Below, in pieces: positions 1 through 12,099 of a DNA stretch of 64,000 nt. Position numbers and translations under genes: made by a program. The notes beneath the pieces were generated by a model that was not told the origin of the DNA, did no database searches, and saw nothing but the letters and a program-made list of their open reading frames with translations. This DNA comes from Aphelocoma coerulescens. Its lineage: Eukaryota > Chordata > Aves > Passeriformes > Corvidae. The stretch lies in NCBI RefSeq assembly GCF_041296385.1, contig NW_027184083.1:1-64000 (forward strand), in the 5' to 3' direction. Positions within the stretch are counted from its first letter, which is position 1; each line of letters opens with the position of its first letter.

Positions 1-21
1 TCACAAAGTCACCCCAAAACA
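1..21 (-). mobile_element. Tip of an antisense LTR (family D) cut by the window edge
   Basis: Read on the minus strand, these bases match the first 21 bases of the LTRs at 25016 and 26542 (TGT.TTGGGGTGACTTTGTGA). The rest of the LTR would lie left of the window. The call rests on a very short match. Confidence 0.4.
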
Positions 22-419
22 GCATCACACACCCCACCAAAATACTTCTCTACTTACAAATTTCAGTGGGTTTATGTAGCAATTTCATCAAAAATACCAT
101 ACATCCTTACACTTTGAAGGTTAGTATTTGATAAGGAGGTTGTTAGAACTACATTGCATCGGTTTCCTATACTTTAAGCTAGTGTTCACATGCTGGCCAC
201 AAGCAGTCTATGTGTCTTAAAGCAGGTAGTCTTCCTTATCACTTCCTTGCACAGGGGCAATTCCCTACTTGCCAGTTAGCTATTCTGGTATACTAAATCT
301 AAAGTTTTTTGTTAAATGATGCTCATGTCCAGTTAGGCCTGCCAGGCTTTTCTTATGCTAACTTGTGCTAAGTACTTACATATATTTGTGCTAAATACTT
401 GGCTACTTATGATAATTGC
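22..419. other. Unclassified AT-rich sequence
   Basis: No coding frame, LTR boundary or repeat was recognised here. It lies between an LTR tip and an antisense CR1 fragment and may be older decayed repeat. Confidence 0.5.
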
Positions 420-625
420 TTGTGCTTACCTATGTAAAACAAATTCTTTCTTTCACTCTCCTGTCCCTTCTGGACATCTTTGGCCATCAATAGCAGTGCT
501 CCAGTCATGAGATTTTTCCCACCAAGTTTGGTAATGGCAACTAGGTCATAGCATTCTATCAGCACGGTGGCTTCCAACTCCTCCTGTTTGTTGCCCATCC
601 TGCATGCATTGGTGTAGAAGCACCT
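420..625 (-). pseudogene. CR1 LINE fragment, start of ORF2 (endonuclease N-terminus)
   Basis: The minus strand encodes MGNKQEELEA followed by YDLVAIT, the start of avian CR1 ORF2, which encodes the endonuclease/reverse transcriptase. The ORF1-ORF2 spacer with GCATGCA just before the ATG matches 6780-6795 in the large CR1. Only about 60 codons remain, and the reading departs from CR1 after the first 20, so it is a dead 5' scrap of ORF2. Confidence 0.75.
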
Positions 626-1410
626 CAGCTGGGTTATTTCACCTTCTTAGAGGAACATCCCTGTTGGAGACTGAAATATTATAGTTTATGACTTAAACAT
701 CTTCATGAAGGACCTTTGCCTATTATAGCAAAACTGTATTACAAAGGCTGCAGAGAAGACCACCACACCCTGAATGGGGCCCTGACTGAGGCCCTACATC
801 GCTGGCTGATGAAGATAAGATAAAGTAACAACTCAGGGCTGGGGGAGAAGAATACATTCACAGAGCACAAGCTTAACACCTTCCAAGTGGAGACCGAAGC
901 CCCAGGGCTATCAGCTGCCAGGTTCACACAGACCCTCACACTAAAAGGTGGGGGGAAAGAGGCTTTGGGTGTGTGCTGAAAAAGCCTCTGGTGAGAGGCA
1001 GTGAACCCCCATCCTCCGCTGTGCAGACCAGCTCAGCTGTGAGGCCCCTTCACCCCAGAAGAAGCTCCATCCACAGCAGGAGGTGTCATGGCCAATCAAA
1101 GGCCCCCCCCCAAGGGGTCCCCAGACCCTACACCAGAGCACTGCAACATGATGCAACAGATCCACAGTGTTGCAAGGGACAGTGTCAAACTGGCCCCCTG
1201 CAAGGGAGGCACATGGGAGTTCCCACCTGCCCAAAACGTATATTAATCCACTGGATTCTATACTTTTCCGCATCGTGTGGCATGGCGTGGTGGCAGCGGG
1301 GGACCCTCACCACCCAGAAGACCAGATGGAGGGGAGCAACACCTGGAAGGGTGATATGTTTCTACCTAACCCCAGTCACTCTCTCCCTGTCCCCCCACCC
1401 CCCACGCACA
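626..1410. other. Unclassified, moderately GC-rich sequence
   Basis: No protein family was recognised in any frame. The stretch may belong to an old LTR or ERV leader, because it ends at a (TTTC)n array next to an LTR, but no boundary could be set. Confidence 0.4.
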
Positions 1411-1687
<277 letters not shown>

Positions 1688-1715
1688 TTGCCTCTTTTAC
1701 TATTAAATAAAATAT

Positions 1716-2293
1716 TGTGGGGTATGCCCAGCCCTTGCCCTGGAGGGATCTCTGCTGAGACGAGATTTCGCAATCTCCCAGCAGGACTCCCTGGAAAGGC
1801 AACTACTTCTTGGATCATGGCGAGGAAAGGTGGACCCACAATCCTTTGGGAGACACTATGCAGATCTTTCTGTAACCCATTGGTCTGTCCCAGACCCTCT
1901 GTAACCCATTGGTCCCCTACTGATCCCCTGTATCCCTATAAAAGCAAGCTCTCTCGGGCCCCTGGAGAGAGGGCATCCATCACTGGCTCCCCCCTTCGCC
2001 AGAGGGGACCCATAATAAAGCTACTTCCCGTGCGGAACCAGCCACAACGAGCCTTCTCGTCTCTCTCTCTGGTCTGGCTTGGCCTGGAGGCTGCCCTGCA
2101 GAGCTGTGCTGAAATCACGAGCTGACAATCACTAAAGAGCTGACAGCTTCTGCAAGGGCCCCTCTGCCAGCAGCTGAGAGGAAGACACCGGACCTAGGGA
2201 AGGCGATTCCTTTCGGGACCATCTCCCCGGACCGGTCATCTCTTCCTGGATCACAGCCTCGGACCCCATCACCAGCTGTAATAACTGGCCTGT
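1716..2293 (+). mobile_element. Probable solo LTR or LTR-like element
   Basis: The element starts TGTGGGGTATGCC, has a TATA-like TATAAAAG near 1938 and an AATAAA near 2012, in the order expected of U3-R. The identical 10-mer AATAAAATAT occurs immediately before (1706-1715) and after (2294-2303). That is longer than a retroviral target duplication and AT-rich, so it may be chance. The 3' end could instead lie near 2127. Confidence 0.5.
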
Positions 2294-2303
2294 AATAAAA
2301 TAT

Positions 2304-2735
2304 ATCAATTTTTTGGCACTAACATCTAACCTCATTTGGTTTTTAATCATGTTTTTTGGGTATATTTCAAACTTTTCTGTGTTTGATCCACTTTATTCAC
2401 AGAGACTTTGTTTCCTCTGCTCTTCTATGTTTAAACTGGATTGTAACAATCCCTTATTTCCTTTAAGGTTTTTCATCAGTGTTTCCCTGTTGGCTCCTAT
2501 TCCCGCAGGAGTCCCTATGTTGCCAGATGACAAATTTTTTGCTCACCTGGTGGGAAAAATGCAGTTCTTATTCTACAAAACTACTGGTCTATGAAACTAC
2601 ACAATGCTTATTCTATAGGATCATGTTAAACATTGACCAAGAAGGGTCTTTCAAAATAATGAGTCAGCCTTGGTATGCCGACCTAACTCCACATTTGGGA
2701 AAGAATACCAGTTCTCCAAGCAGTTAGGTATAACT
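2304..2735. other. Unclassified AT-rich sequence
   Basis: Several short frames but no recognisable motif. It sits between two LTR-like elements and may be decayed ERV interior. Confidence 0.4.
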
Positions 2736-3028
2736 TTGGGGTCTGTGACCACCAGAGATCACCAGAGGGACCTCCAGGACAGAAGTAAGCATATGCAAAG
2801 AGAAGGGAACATATGTTAATGATTTTGGGGAAATGATTATCATATGTATGTTTCTTATGGGAAAACCTATGAATATGTATGTAAAATACAGCATATAAAC
2901 AGGAGCTTTTTCTGTACTCAGGATACATGTTTCTGGTGGGGATATCTCCTGGTGCATCTGGCACCATAATAAAGAATGCCTGCTTCTTAATGCTACATTG
3001 GTGTTAAGGAGTTTTTGACTGTTTTTCA
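2736..3028 (+). mobile_element. 3' part of an LTR (family E)
   Basis: The last part (AATAAAGAATGCC followed by TTGGTGTTAAGGAGT and ending TTTTTCA) parallels 25768-25825, so the same LTR end occurs twice in the window. A TATA-like ACAGCATATAAACAGG lies upstream of the AATAAA. The 5' boundary is not clear. Confidence 0.55.
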
Positions 3029-3039
3029 GTAATACCTGG

Positions 3040-3640
3040 CTCATCTTTGAAAGACTTCAAGTGTGCTCCAGTGTGGCCAGCACTTCTCAGAGCATCATGT
3101 TGGCGGCCCTTGCTAGCTCCCCATCCCTCAAACCTTGGCCTGTTATCCCACAGTTTGTCACAGGCAAGCCTGATATTATCCCCCTCTCCTTTCAAGTCTA
3201 GTTTAAAGCTCTGTCAATCAGCCCTGCCAAGGCCCTCTCCGTTTTGAGAAAGGTGAATCTCATCCAACCTCAGCAGGCCTCGTGCCATGTAGGCCAACCT
3301 ACTATTGAAAAATCCATAATTGTGGCCGTGACACCAGCCATGGAGCCAAATATTGATAGACTGAGTCTGTCTGTTTCTTCAAATGTTGCTGCCCACTGGA
3401 AGGCTAGAGAAAAATATTACCTGTGCTCCAGATTCCCTTACCAAGTGTTCCAAGGCCCCGAAGTGTCTTTTGATTGCTCTTGGACTATGCATTGCAGCAT
3501 CATTGCCATCCACATGGAATGGGCAGTAGTCTGAGGGCTGTACCAGGCTAGGAAGTTTTGTAGTGATATCCTTAACCCAAGCCCTAGGGAGGCAGCAGAC
3601 TTCCCTAAGTGGAGGGTCCATCTGGCATATTGGACTCTTT
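3040..3640 (-). pseudogene. CR1 LINE fragment, ORF1 esterase-domain end
   Basis: Minus-strand frames repeat signature stretches of the CR1 ORF1 esterase-like domain seen intact at 5901-6674: REVCCLP.AWV.DIT, then QPSDY, then an ORF1 end (ALN stop) followed by the ORF1-ORF2 spacer. The copy is diverged and frameshifted. It is a 5'- and 3'-truncated CR1 remnant. Confidence 0.75.
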
Positions 3641-4412
3641 TCCCCTCACCTACAATTACAACATGTCTTCCTCATGAAGGCAGTTGTGATATGGGGGGTA
3701 GGCCTTTCTGACCTTGGCCACACCTCTGGTGTAGATGGACCATTGTTGACATCATTCATTGACTGGCCTTCCACATTCAGACCTTCATGCCTGTTGTACA
3801 GAGACACCTGGGAAGGCAAGGTAGGCAGGGAGGCAGTTCACACGCCACCCCGAGAGTAGACTTGCCTCCATTCACTCCTTTCCTTTAAGCTACTGCCTTC
3901 AGCCTGGCACAGGGAGGATACAGGATCCCTTGATCTTGTTTTTTTTCTAGTGGCTGTTCCAGTTGCCATCTCAGGGGAGGGCAGAGCAGGGTTGCCACAT
4001 CCATTCTGGCAAGTGCACAGCACATATCTTTCTGTTGGTTGATATCATAGCTAACCTCCTTCTGAGAGTGAACACCAATGGAATTCACATCTTGAGCTGG
4101 TAGGGTGCCTATACTCTCCTGTATGCCCTTCTGTGTGAACTGATGTGCCACACTCTGCCCGCTCTGGTCCCTAGCTCTCCGTAGACTTCTTTTTATAGGT
4201 GTGTGGGCAGCCACAGTTGCCCTGGTAAGGCTCAGGCCTCATCAGTGTCTCTTGCAAGAGCTGCTGGCTCCTGGTGGGTCTCTGCTGCCCTGGTGTTTCC
4301 TTTCCTCAGAAACCCTACCCGAGCACCAAGATCTGCCACTCTGCTGCAGACTGGGACAACTCTGGAGCAGCTCACCTCAGCAATGGACCATTTATTACCA
4401 ATTTATTACCAA
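3641..4412. other. Unclassified stretch with a TATA-like motif on the minus strand
   Basis: No family was recognised. On the minus strand, ACCTATAAAAAGAAG near 4190-4202 resembles a core promoter and precedes a 109-codon frame (4214 to 3885) of unknown relation. On the plus strand, TTTATTACCAATTTATTACC near 4388 would read as two AATAAA signals in reverse. An old antisense LTR is possible but unproven. Confidence 0.35.
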
Positions 4413-5265
4413 TCAAATCAGAGTAGGATAATGAAAACTAAAACAAAAAATCTTAAAAGGCCTTCCTTCCCCTCCCCCCTCCCCGTTTTTCCCAGGCTCA
4501 ACTTCACTCCAGATTTTCTGGGCACGAGCCACCTCGCTAGGTAATGCTCCAAAATCTTTGCCTTCTGGCCAGTCCACAATCTCTTCCAGGATTCCTGGGC
4601 CATTGGGTTTCCTCAATCCAACACGTGTGATCAACACTACCCACATCCTCCACATAGGGCTGGTCCCATGATGTGTAGATGGGATGTTTCCTTTGAACAT
4701 CCAGTGTATCATGGACAATCGCAGTGCCAAGAGGAGATGTTTCCGTACCAGGAACTTCTGAAGCAGGTCAAAACCCCTTAAATGTTGCTAATATCTCTGT
4801 CAGTTGGACTATAGTGGGCTTCTGCTCCTCAGTACACCTGGCTCCTTAGCCCTAATGGGTGACCCTGGGTTTCTCCTGATGTTCTTTACCAGAGACTCCA
4901 GGTGAGACCCTGCTCCCCAGCTGCAGTGTAGAGTACATTTTGAACAGCTGGTGCTGTATGGGCAGGCCCAAGAGCTACTGCACGAGCTATTTCTTGTTTG
5001 ATCTGCTTAAAGGCCCCACTCAAAATAATTCTGAGTCACTTGATAGAGAGGGCTCACAATCTGAGTATAACCTGGAATATGCATTCTCCAGGATTCCAGA
5101 AGGCTAGGAAAGCTTGTGATTCCTTCTTGTTAGCAGGTGGAGACATAGTTACTATCATGTTGACCATGTCCATAGGCACATGACAGAGTCCATCCTGCCA
5201 TTTTACTCCCAAGAACTGAACCTCCTGTGCAGGTCTCTTGACCTTGCTTTTCTTTATGGTAAAAC
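4413..5265 (-). pseudogene. ERVL pol fragment, RT end to RNase H start (left half of a split element)
   Basis: The minus strand matches the pol of the ERVLs at 36339-39479 and 51454-53509: the segment before 'FLGVKWQDG', the connection region and 'WMFKG..PSTHH' through 'ILE.I.DWPEG'. It carries many stops and frameshifts. Its right end continues after the CR1 at 24392, which shows that CR1 landed inside this ERVL. It is therefore among the oldest ERV layers here. Confidence 0.85.
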
Positions 5266-5900
5266 CAGTAGCAGCAGCGGCAGAAGCAACTGAGGTAAGT
5301 CCAGGGGTGAGGATTGAATTGAACTGTACAAGGGGGTCCCAAGCTCAGGGACACCTAATCAGCAGCCCAGAGCTCCGTCTGGATCCAGAAGCCCTCAGCA
5401 GCCAATCAGGGGCAGAGGGAGCATTGCCCCGAACAACGCGGAACATTTAAACAGCTCCAGGGAGTGCAAGCAACCTGGAGCATGGAGAACAGGAGTGGGC
5501 AAACAGTTGGCACAGCAGTTTGCGTGGCAGTTCACACAGGAAGGGTACAGCCACCCTCCTGGCTCCTGAGGTGAGCTCACTTGGGGTGTGCACTCAACTT
5601 GACTAGACCCATCAATGGTTTACACATGGTCGAAAGCCATTGCTAGCAGTAACATAGCAACCCAGACAGAGCTCCCCAAGAAGCATGAAACTGTCCAGGT
5701 TCTTTGGCTGCAGGGAGCGTTTGAGCCTGGTGTTAGTACCAGAGGACAGCAGAAAAGACACATGCGTGTGGTGTGACCAGGTGGAAGATCTGCTCTGCCT
5801 GGTGGCAGAGCTTAAAGAGGAGGTGGAGAGGCGGAGGAGCATCAGGGAGTGAGAATGAGAAATAGACTGGTGGAGTCACACCCTGAAAGAGACTCAGCAG

Positions 5901-6674
5901 ATGGAAACTGGGCAAGAGTCGAAGGAGCCACACCCCTCTTGCCATCAGGCAGAAAGAGACCTAGAAGATGGGGGGCAAAGGAAACAGGTCCCTGCTCAGA
6001 GTGGTAGGAGAATCCCCACCTGGCCTTCCTCAACTTTCCAGGTGCCATCACAGAATAGGTATGAGGGTCTAGATCCTGAGGGTCAGGCAGATGAAAGTGG
6101 AGAAGAAGGTCTATCTGGAGGGTCTCCCAGATCAACACAGTCAACCAGACAGATCACAACTTCAGGTATTAAGAAGAAAAGAAGGGTAGTTGTAGTGAGT
6201 GGAAGTGAGGGCCCTGTATACCAACTGGACCCATCCCACAGGGAAGTCTGCTGCTTCCCTGGGGCCTGGGTAAGGGATATTACCAGGAGACCCTCTGGAC
6301 TAATTCAGCCCACTGATTACTACCCACTGCTGGTTGTCCAGGTTGGCAGTGAAAATGTTGCTAAGAGGAATACCAGGGTAATCAAAAAGGACTTCAGGGC
6401 TCTGGGTTGTCTGGTTGGAGGGACAGGACAACAGGTGGTATTCTCCTCGATTCCTTCAGTAGCAGGGATAAATGCCAAGAGGAATAGGAAAACCCATGTG
6501 ATCGATAAGTGGCTTAAAGACTGGTGCCATTGGTGGAATTTTGGGTTTTTTGATCATGGGGCAGTTTATATGACACCAGGCCTGCTGAAGACAGATGGGC
6601 TTCATCTGTCTAGCAAGGGCAAAAGGATTCTAGTCCGTGAGTCAGCAGGGCTGATTGAGAGGGCTTTAAACTAG
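5901..6674 (+). CDS. CR1 ORF1 protein with an esterase-type (SGNH-like) domain, 5'-shortened
   Basis: This is a 257-codon open frame. Residues ~110-255 carry the conserved CR1 ORF1 block (REVCCFPGAWVRDIT, QPTDYYPLL, FGFFDHG, DGLHLS..GKRIL), the esterase-like domain described for CR1 LINEs, thought to aid RNP or membrane association. The normal upstream part, visible at 5770-5900 as a Glu-rich helical stretch in another frame, is separated by frameshifts. The ATG at 5901 is therefore only the first one left in the surviving frame. ORF2 starts about 120 bases downstream. The element is dead. Confidence 0.8.
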   Translation: METGQESKEPHPSCHQAERDLEDGGQRKQVPAQSGRRIPTWPSSTFQVPSQNRYEGLDPEGQADESGEEGLSGGSPRSTQSTRQITTSGIKKKRRVVVVSGSEGPVYQLDPSHREVCCFPGAWVRDITRRPSGLIQPTDYYPLLVVQVGSENVAKRNTRVIKKDFRALGCLVGGTGQQVVFSSIPSVAGINAKRNRKTHVIDKWLKDWCHWWNFGFFDHGAVYMTPGLLKTDGLHLSSKGKRILVRESAGLIERALN

Positions 6675-6959
6675 GTTTGAAGGGGAAAGGCGATGAGACC
6701 AGGCTTGCTAGAGGTGAGCCTGGGGTGCCAAGCCAGAGTTAGGGGTGGAATTGGCAAACCAGATGAAGCACATGTACACTAATGCATGCAGCATGGGTAA
6801 CAAACAGGAGGAGGTAGAAGCCATCATGCAGCAGGAAAGCTATGACATCATGGTGGGATGATTTGCATGACTGGAGTGCTGCAATGGATGGCTACAAGCT
6901 CTTCAGAAGAGACAGGAGAGGTGGAGAGGTGGTGGAGTGGCTCTGTACATTAGGGAGTG

Positions 6960-7960
6960 TGTTGCTGCCTGCCCGAGGGAGCTGCCCTTCCCCCCCCCCC
7001 CCGCCCTTCCCCCGGGACCTGCCAGGAAAAGCCAGGACCTGTCCCTGCCATGTGCTCTGAATCCCCTTTGTTCTAAGCGTGGGTAAAACTGAAAGTAACT
7101 CAGACTCTCCGGAGCAGTGTCTGATTGTCCAGTTACCCCAGGTCCACCCCTAGTTATCCCCTTTCCCTTCCCCGAATAAAAGACTAGCCCATCGGGCTCT
7201 GCCCCCTGTTGCTGCCTGTTCTGAGCTTCCCCTCCCCCTCCCAAAGACACGTGCTCCTGCCCATGTGCTCCGAGCTCCTTTATTCTAAGCACAGGCAAAA
7301 CCAAATGTAACTCAGACTCTTTAGCAGTGTCTGATTGACCGGTCACCCCGGGTCCGCCCCCAGTCCTCCCCTTTCCCCTTCTCCGAATAAAAGATGGTCG
7401 AGGAGAGGCTCCGCCCTCTTTCTCAGCTCAGCTATCTTCCTGTGAACATCTCTGGTTGTCTGTCTCATTTTGAAAGCTTTAACTGCAGGAAATTGAGTGG
7501 GCAGGGAGCTATATTTCTCCCTCTTTGCTTCTGCTGATGGTATTTGCTTTGCAGCTGATACAGGTACTGATTTTAGAGCTATTAAAGTGCTAGATCACCC
7601 GTGCTACCTCTCTGGGTTGCTCGAGGCTTTCTAAGGCATTGAAATACAAGCGCTAGCCGGTATAAAGCTGAAAAGATACCTTCCACTGCCCTCTTTCTCT
7701 TTGGCTACCCTCCTGTGAACAGCTGCTCCCGTCTCTCTCCCAGGACGGGAGAAATAAAACAAACAGGATTGAAGCAAGGCTCGAGCTGTATTTCTACCTC
7801 TTTGCTTCTGCTCTTGGTATTAGCTTTGCAGCTACCACTTGCCACTTTTGGAGCTACTGAAGTGCTAGATCGTCCGTGCAGTGTCTCTAGGCAGCTGGGG
7901 GCTTTCTAAGACACTGAACTATGAGCTTAGCTGGCTAAGTGTGCTGTGAGTATATCCACA
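6960..7960 (+). mobile_element. Older class II solo LTR in CR1, itself interrupted
   Basis: The LTR starts TGTTGCTGCC and ends ATCCACA, and is flanked by the perfect 6-bp duplication GGAGTG (6954-6959 and 7961-7966), typical of alpha/betaretroviral integration. Its sequence continues from 7206 to 7686 across a second LTR of the same family. It resembles the LTRs at 32425-32890 and at the ends of the provirus at 55536-62532. An AATAAA lies at about 7177. Confidence 0.9.
7207..7685 (+). mobile_element. Younger class II solo LTR nested in the related LTR
   Basis: This is a complete ~479-bp LTR (TGTTGCTGCCTG to GATACCTTCCA), nearly the same as the two LTRs of the antisense provirus at 55536-62532. 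CTGCCC occurs at 7199-7204 and again at 7686-7691, an approximate target duplication with two extra C on the left. The class II family was therefore active in at least two waves. Confidence 0.85.
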
Positions 7961-9626
7961 GGAGTGTTTTGACTGAATAGAGCTCAAGGATAGTGATGAT
8001 AAGCTTGGGTGCCTATGGGTGAGAATCAGGGGGAAGGACAACAAGACAGAGATCCTGGTGGGAGTCTATTATAGACCACACAACCAGGATGAAGAGGTGA
8101 ATGAACTATTCTATAAGTGGCTGGCTGATGTTTCTCAATCACCAGCCCTTGTTCTTGTGGGAGACTTCAAAATGCCAGATGTCTGCTGAAAATTCAACAG
8201 AGCAGAGAGGAGGCAGTCTAGGAGGTTCCCGGAGTGTGTGGAAGAGAACTTTCTGACACAGCTGGTAAGAGAGCCTTCCAGGGGTGGGGGTCCGCTGGAC
8301 CTGCTGTTTACAAACAGAGAAGGGCTGGTGGGAGTTATGGTGGTTGGTGGCCATCTTGGGCACAGCAACCATGAAATAATTTAAATATTTGGTGAAGTAA
8401 GGAGACCCATCAACAAACCCTCTACCCTGGACTTCCTGAAGGCGGAGTTTGGCGTATTCAAGACACTAATTCAGAAAGTCCCTTGGCAAGCAGCCCTTAA
8501 AAGCAAAGGGGCCCAGGAAATGTCATAGGTTAGCAAAGCATAGTCAAGTGATGTTCTTGCAAAGAGGTGCTTACAGCTTCCTCTGTGACCTGACAGAACC
8601 TATCAGTTGGCCAGTTTGAAAATGGACAATTCTTTAAGCCACTTAAAGTTGTGACCGCCTCTGTGATACACATTTAAGAATAGAAACCCTGAGGCAGAGT
8701 CTCTCTCTCCTTTCCGGTGCTGGGACAGGTGGCTGTGGGCCCTGTGTGGGGGCCAGTGGCCCCGGCCCAGGCCCTGCTTGAGCCAGGCCGGGCTGGGCCA
8801 CGGCCATCCTGGAGCCGATGGGTCTTGTTTCACCCAAGGAACCCTCCACAGCAGGGCTGTGGGCAGCCAGAGCGGTTCGGCTCCCCCCCTCTCCACTGCG
8901 ATAAGCCACATTCCAGCTTCATTGCCTAGGTGAGATTAACCCTTTTATTGCTGTGAAGAGCTGTAAACCTGAGGGAAGAAAAAGAGGAGATGCTTAAAGC
9001 TGGAATTCTGTTGTGAAGCTATGATATGTCAGAGTATTCCGTTGTAATTTCATGAAGATATGGGGGGTGGAGTGTTCAGTTCAACTTGTGAGCAAAAGCA
9101 CCTGCGCTGAGATAGGCAGATGCTGGCGCAGCTGTAATTTCATGAGAAGCTGTACAGGGAGTGATGGAAGCGATGAGGACTTTTGCTCCAGATGGGAAAG
9201 GAGAAAACCTCAGTTCCTAGAGATGCTCCCAAAGATTTCTCAGAGCTGAAATGGTCCCAGAGATGGGTGAAGAGAACTTTTGTTTCTGAATGGCTCAACC
9301 TTAAAATTGTACCCCAAAAAACTTCAAGAGTGGACCCTCGAAAGCAATTGTGGGAAAGCTGCAAGTTGGGGGAAGGGACTCGCATGCGAGCAGAGAGACT
9401 CCTCTTCCTAAATGAACTGAACAGAGTTATTTGGAAGTGGGCGGCTGTCTCATTGTGATAATGTTTTCATAGCATGGGCAAGAGAGACTCCTCTTTCTAA
9501 ATGGACTGAACAAGGTTGTTATGGAAGTGATAAACAGACTGAACATCTCAAGGGTTGTCTTTTTACATTGTCAGTGGGAGAAGGGAGGAAGGTGGGGGGA
9601 GGAGAAGAGTTCTGAAGGTGTGGTAT

Positions 9627-10086
9627 TGATGCCATGAAGATTTTTTGCCTTTTCTTTTATACCCCTGTTATACCTTTTTACAACTTCTGTATTCCTAGTG
9701 CTTTTTCCCTACATTCTTGGATTTGTTTGTCAAGCTAAGAGAATAAACATTTTAGAAGCTTCATAGCTAGGGATCAGTATGCCCCAGACCCCAAGGTCCT
9801 CTCCAGAACACATTCTGTAAACCAAGATAGAACCATCCAGGGGAAGGTTCCTTGGGGAGGAGGGCTCACTTGAGCCTCTCATTGGGGAATCTTTGATAGA
9901 TATGCTAATTAGTAAAACCTATAATGTTATACCCGTTCTCTGGGGATATACTCGGCGGGGTGCATCTCGATGCATGTGACCTGGACGTGTGAACCTAAGG
10001 ATCCTTAAAATAAATACCAAGGTAAAATCCCTTTTCCCCTTCTAACTGTGTATGACTCTTGATTTTAAGACCAGGAAAAGCCATCA
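9627..10086 (+). mobile_element. 5' LTR of the class I provirus
   Basis: It starts TGATGCCATGAAG and ends AGCCATCA. An AAAATAAATACC near 10008 could serve as the polyadenylation signal. About 97% similar by eye to the 3' LTR at 18035. Confidence 0.92.
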
Positions 10087-10091
10087 GTTCC

Positions 10092-10109
10092 TGGTGACCC
10101 AGATGGGAC
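10092..10109 (+). promoter_or_regulatory. Primer-binding site resembling tRNA-Trp
   Basis: Five bases after the 5' LTR, TGGTGACCCAGATGGGAC begins with the nine bases complementary to the tRNA-Trp 3' end and then partly diverges. Confidence 0.6.
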
Positions 10110-10223
10110 CCTAAAGACCTTGAAACTCGCAGTCTTGGGTTGGAACACATCTTGCTTTGCCCCTCTCTTTGCTGGCAAATTACAGAGGGGCCAGAGCCCC
10201 AATCTAAGACTGTGACCAGGACA

Positions 10224-11605
10224 TGTCATAGGTTAGCAAGCATAGTCCTGGAAGGGATGTCCTTGCTAAGGGGTGCTTACAGCTTCCTCTGGGACCTGAT
10301 AGAACCTATCAGATGGCCAGTTTGAATATGGACAATTCTCTAAGCCACTCAAAGTTGTGACCGCCTCTGTGATACACACTTAAGAATAGACAAACTCCCC
10401 CCCAAGCTCTCTCTCGTTTCAGGCGCTGGGACAGGTGGCTGTGGGGGCAAGCAGAGCCCAGTGGGCCTGGCCCAGGCCCTGCTCGGGCCAGGCCAGGCTC
10501 AAGGATGACCCCCCCTGCAGGGCTGTCGGCAGCCAGAGTAACTCGGCTCCCCACCCCCCCCCCCCCCCCCCCGCCCCCCCTTCACTGCGGCCAAGATTTC
10601 AACAAAGCGGCACCTCTGTCCGGCAGAGGTCAGGTGACCAACAGTGATAAGCCACACAGCTGCAAGGCTGAGGAGAGATTAACCCTTTTATTGCTGTGAA
10701 GAGCTGAAAACCTGAGGGAAGAGTGAGCGGAGATGCTTAAAGCTGAAAGTCTGTTGTGAAGCTATGATATATCAGAGTATCCCGTTGTAATTTCATGAAG
10801 ATATGGGGGGTGGAGTGTTCAAGTCATAAGCAATAGGCAGATGCTGCCGCAGCTGTAATTTCATGAGAAGTTTGGACAGGGAGAGATGAACCAGATGAGG
10901 ACTTTTGCTCCAAACGGGAAAGGAGAAAACCTCAGTCCTTAGAGATGGACCAGATGAGGACTTTTGCTCCAAATAGGAAAGGAGAAAACCTCAATTCCTA
11001 GAGATGCTCTCAGAGATAGTCCTAACGATGAAGATGAGGAAGACCCTTTGCTCCCAGGGAAGGAGAAGGGCCTCTGTTTCTTTGTTTCTGAACAGCTCAA
11101 CCTTAAAATTGTACCCCAATAAACTTCAAGAGTGGACCCTCGAAAGCAGTTGCGGGAAAAGCTGCAAGTCGGGGGAAGGGACTCACATCGCGAGCAGAGA
11201 GACCTCTTCCTAAATGGACTGAACAATATTTGGAAGTGGGCGGCTGTCTCGTTGTGATACTGTTTTCATAGCACGAGCAAAAAGAGACTTCTCTTTCTAA
11301 ATGGACTGAACAAGGTTATTATGGAAGTGGTAAACAGACTGAACATCTTAAGGGTTGTCTTTTTACATTGTCAGTGGGAGAAGGGAGGAAGGTGGGGGGA
11401 GGAGGAGAGTTCTGAAGGTGGCATAATTTTTTTTTCCCTCTTTTAGGTCTTTTAATAAACTTCTTTATATTCTTTCAAGTTTGGTGCCTGCTTTGCATTC
11501 CTCCTAATTCTTGTCTCACAGAAGATAAACAGTAATGAGTAGTTTGGACAAAACCACTACACTAAATTGGTGGTTCTGCCCAGTTACAAAACCCAACCCA
11601 CTACA
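10224..11605 (+). mobile_element. LTR family B copy 2, inserted in the class I leader
   Basis: It shares start (TGTCATAGGTTAGCAA), poly-C tract (~10551-10581), TTAATAAACTTC near the end and terminus (ACCCACTACA) with copy 1, over 1382 bp. CCAGG and CCAGC occur close to the two ends, but no exact duplication is apparent. Because copy 2 lies inside a provirus that is inside copy 1, family B was active both before and after that provirus inserted. Confidence 0.75.
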
Positions 11606-12099
11606 CCAGCACGGAAAGGCAGAAGCACGGAAAGAGGTGAGTGAAAAGGGGATCGATACTACCATGACTTTGCTAGCTCTAGGGAAGGAGATCTCCGAGG
11701 GGGTTGGAAAGGTTGGGGGCATAGAAGCCCACGAAAGGGGAAAGCTTAAACTTTTCCCCTGCAAACTGTGGAAAGGAGGGGACACCCTCCGTGGAGTCCA
11801 CAGGAGCCCAGAGGCGGCATCCTAAGCAGCTGCAGGAGTGGCTCAGAGGTTGGTTGCTTGGTTGGTTGGGACGTCGGGAAGTTGTGGGTTTGAATCCTTT
11901 TGAGACCAGTTTTTTGTGCATGCGCATTTACTGCTTGCTAAAACTAGTTGCTTTTTAGTATTTTAAAGTGCTGTTTTGAAGTGTTTGTGTAGTAACCTAG
12001 ATAAACTGCCTGGGAAATCAGAATTCCGAGGCCAGATTGCAGGCTGAATTCCTGAGTAAAAGCTTTCCTCTGGCAGAGTTTTTCTGTCTGTGAGAAAAC
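11606..12099 (+). other. Class I provirus leader (5' untranslated region)
   Basis: Non-coding sequence between the inserted LTR B and the gag ATG. In retroviruses this stretch carries the splice donor and packaging signals. None was identified here with confidence. Confidence 0.6.

Noticed and set aside
5901..6674. A host lipase or esterase gene
   Set aside because: The esterase-like domain is the normal CR1 ORF1 domain, followed at the usual distance by the CR1 ORF2 start.
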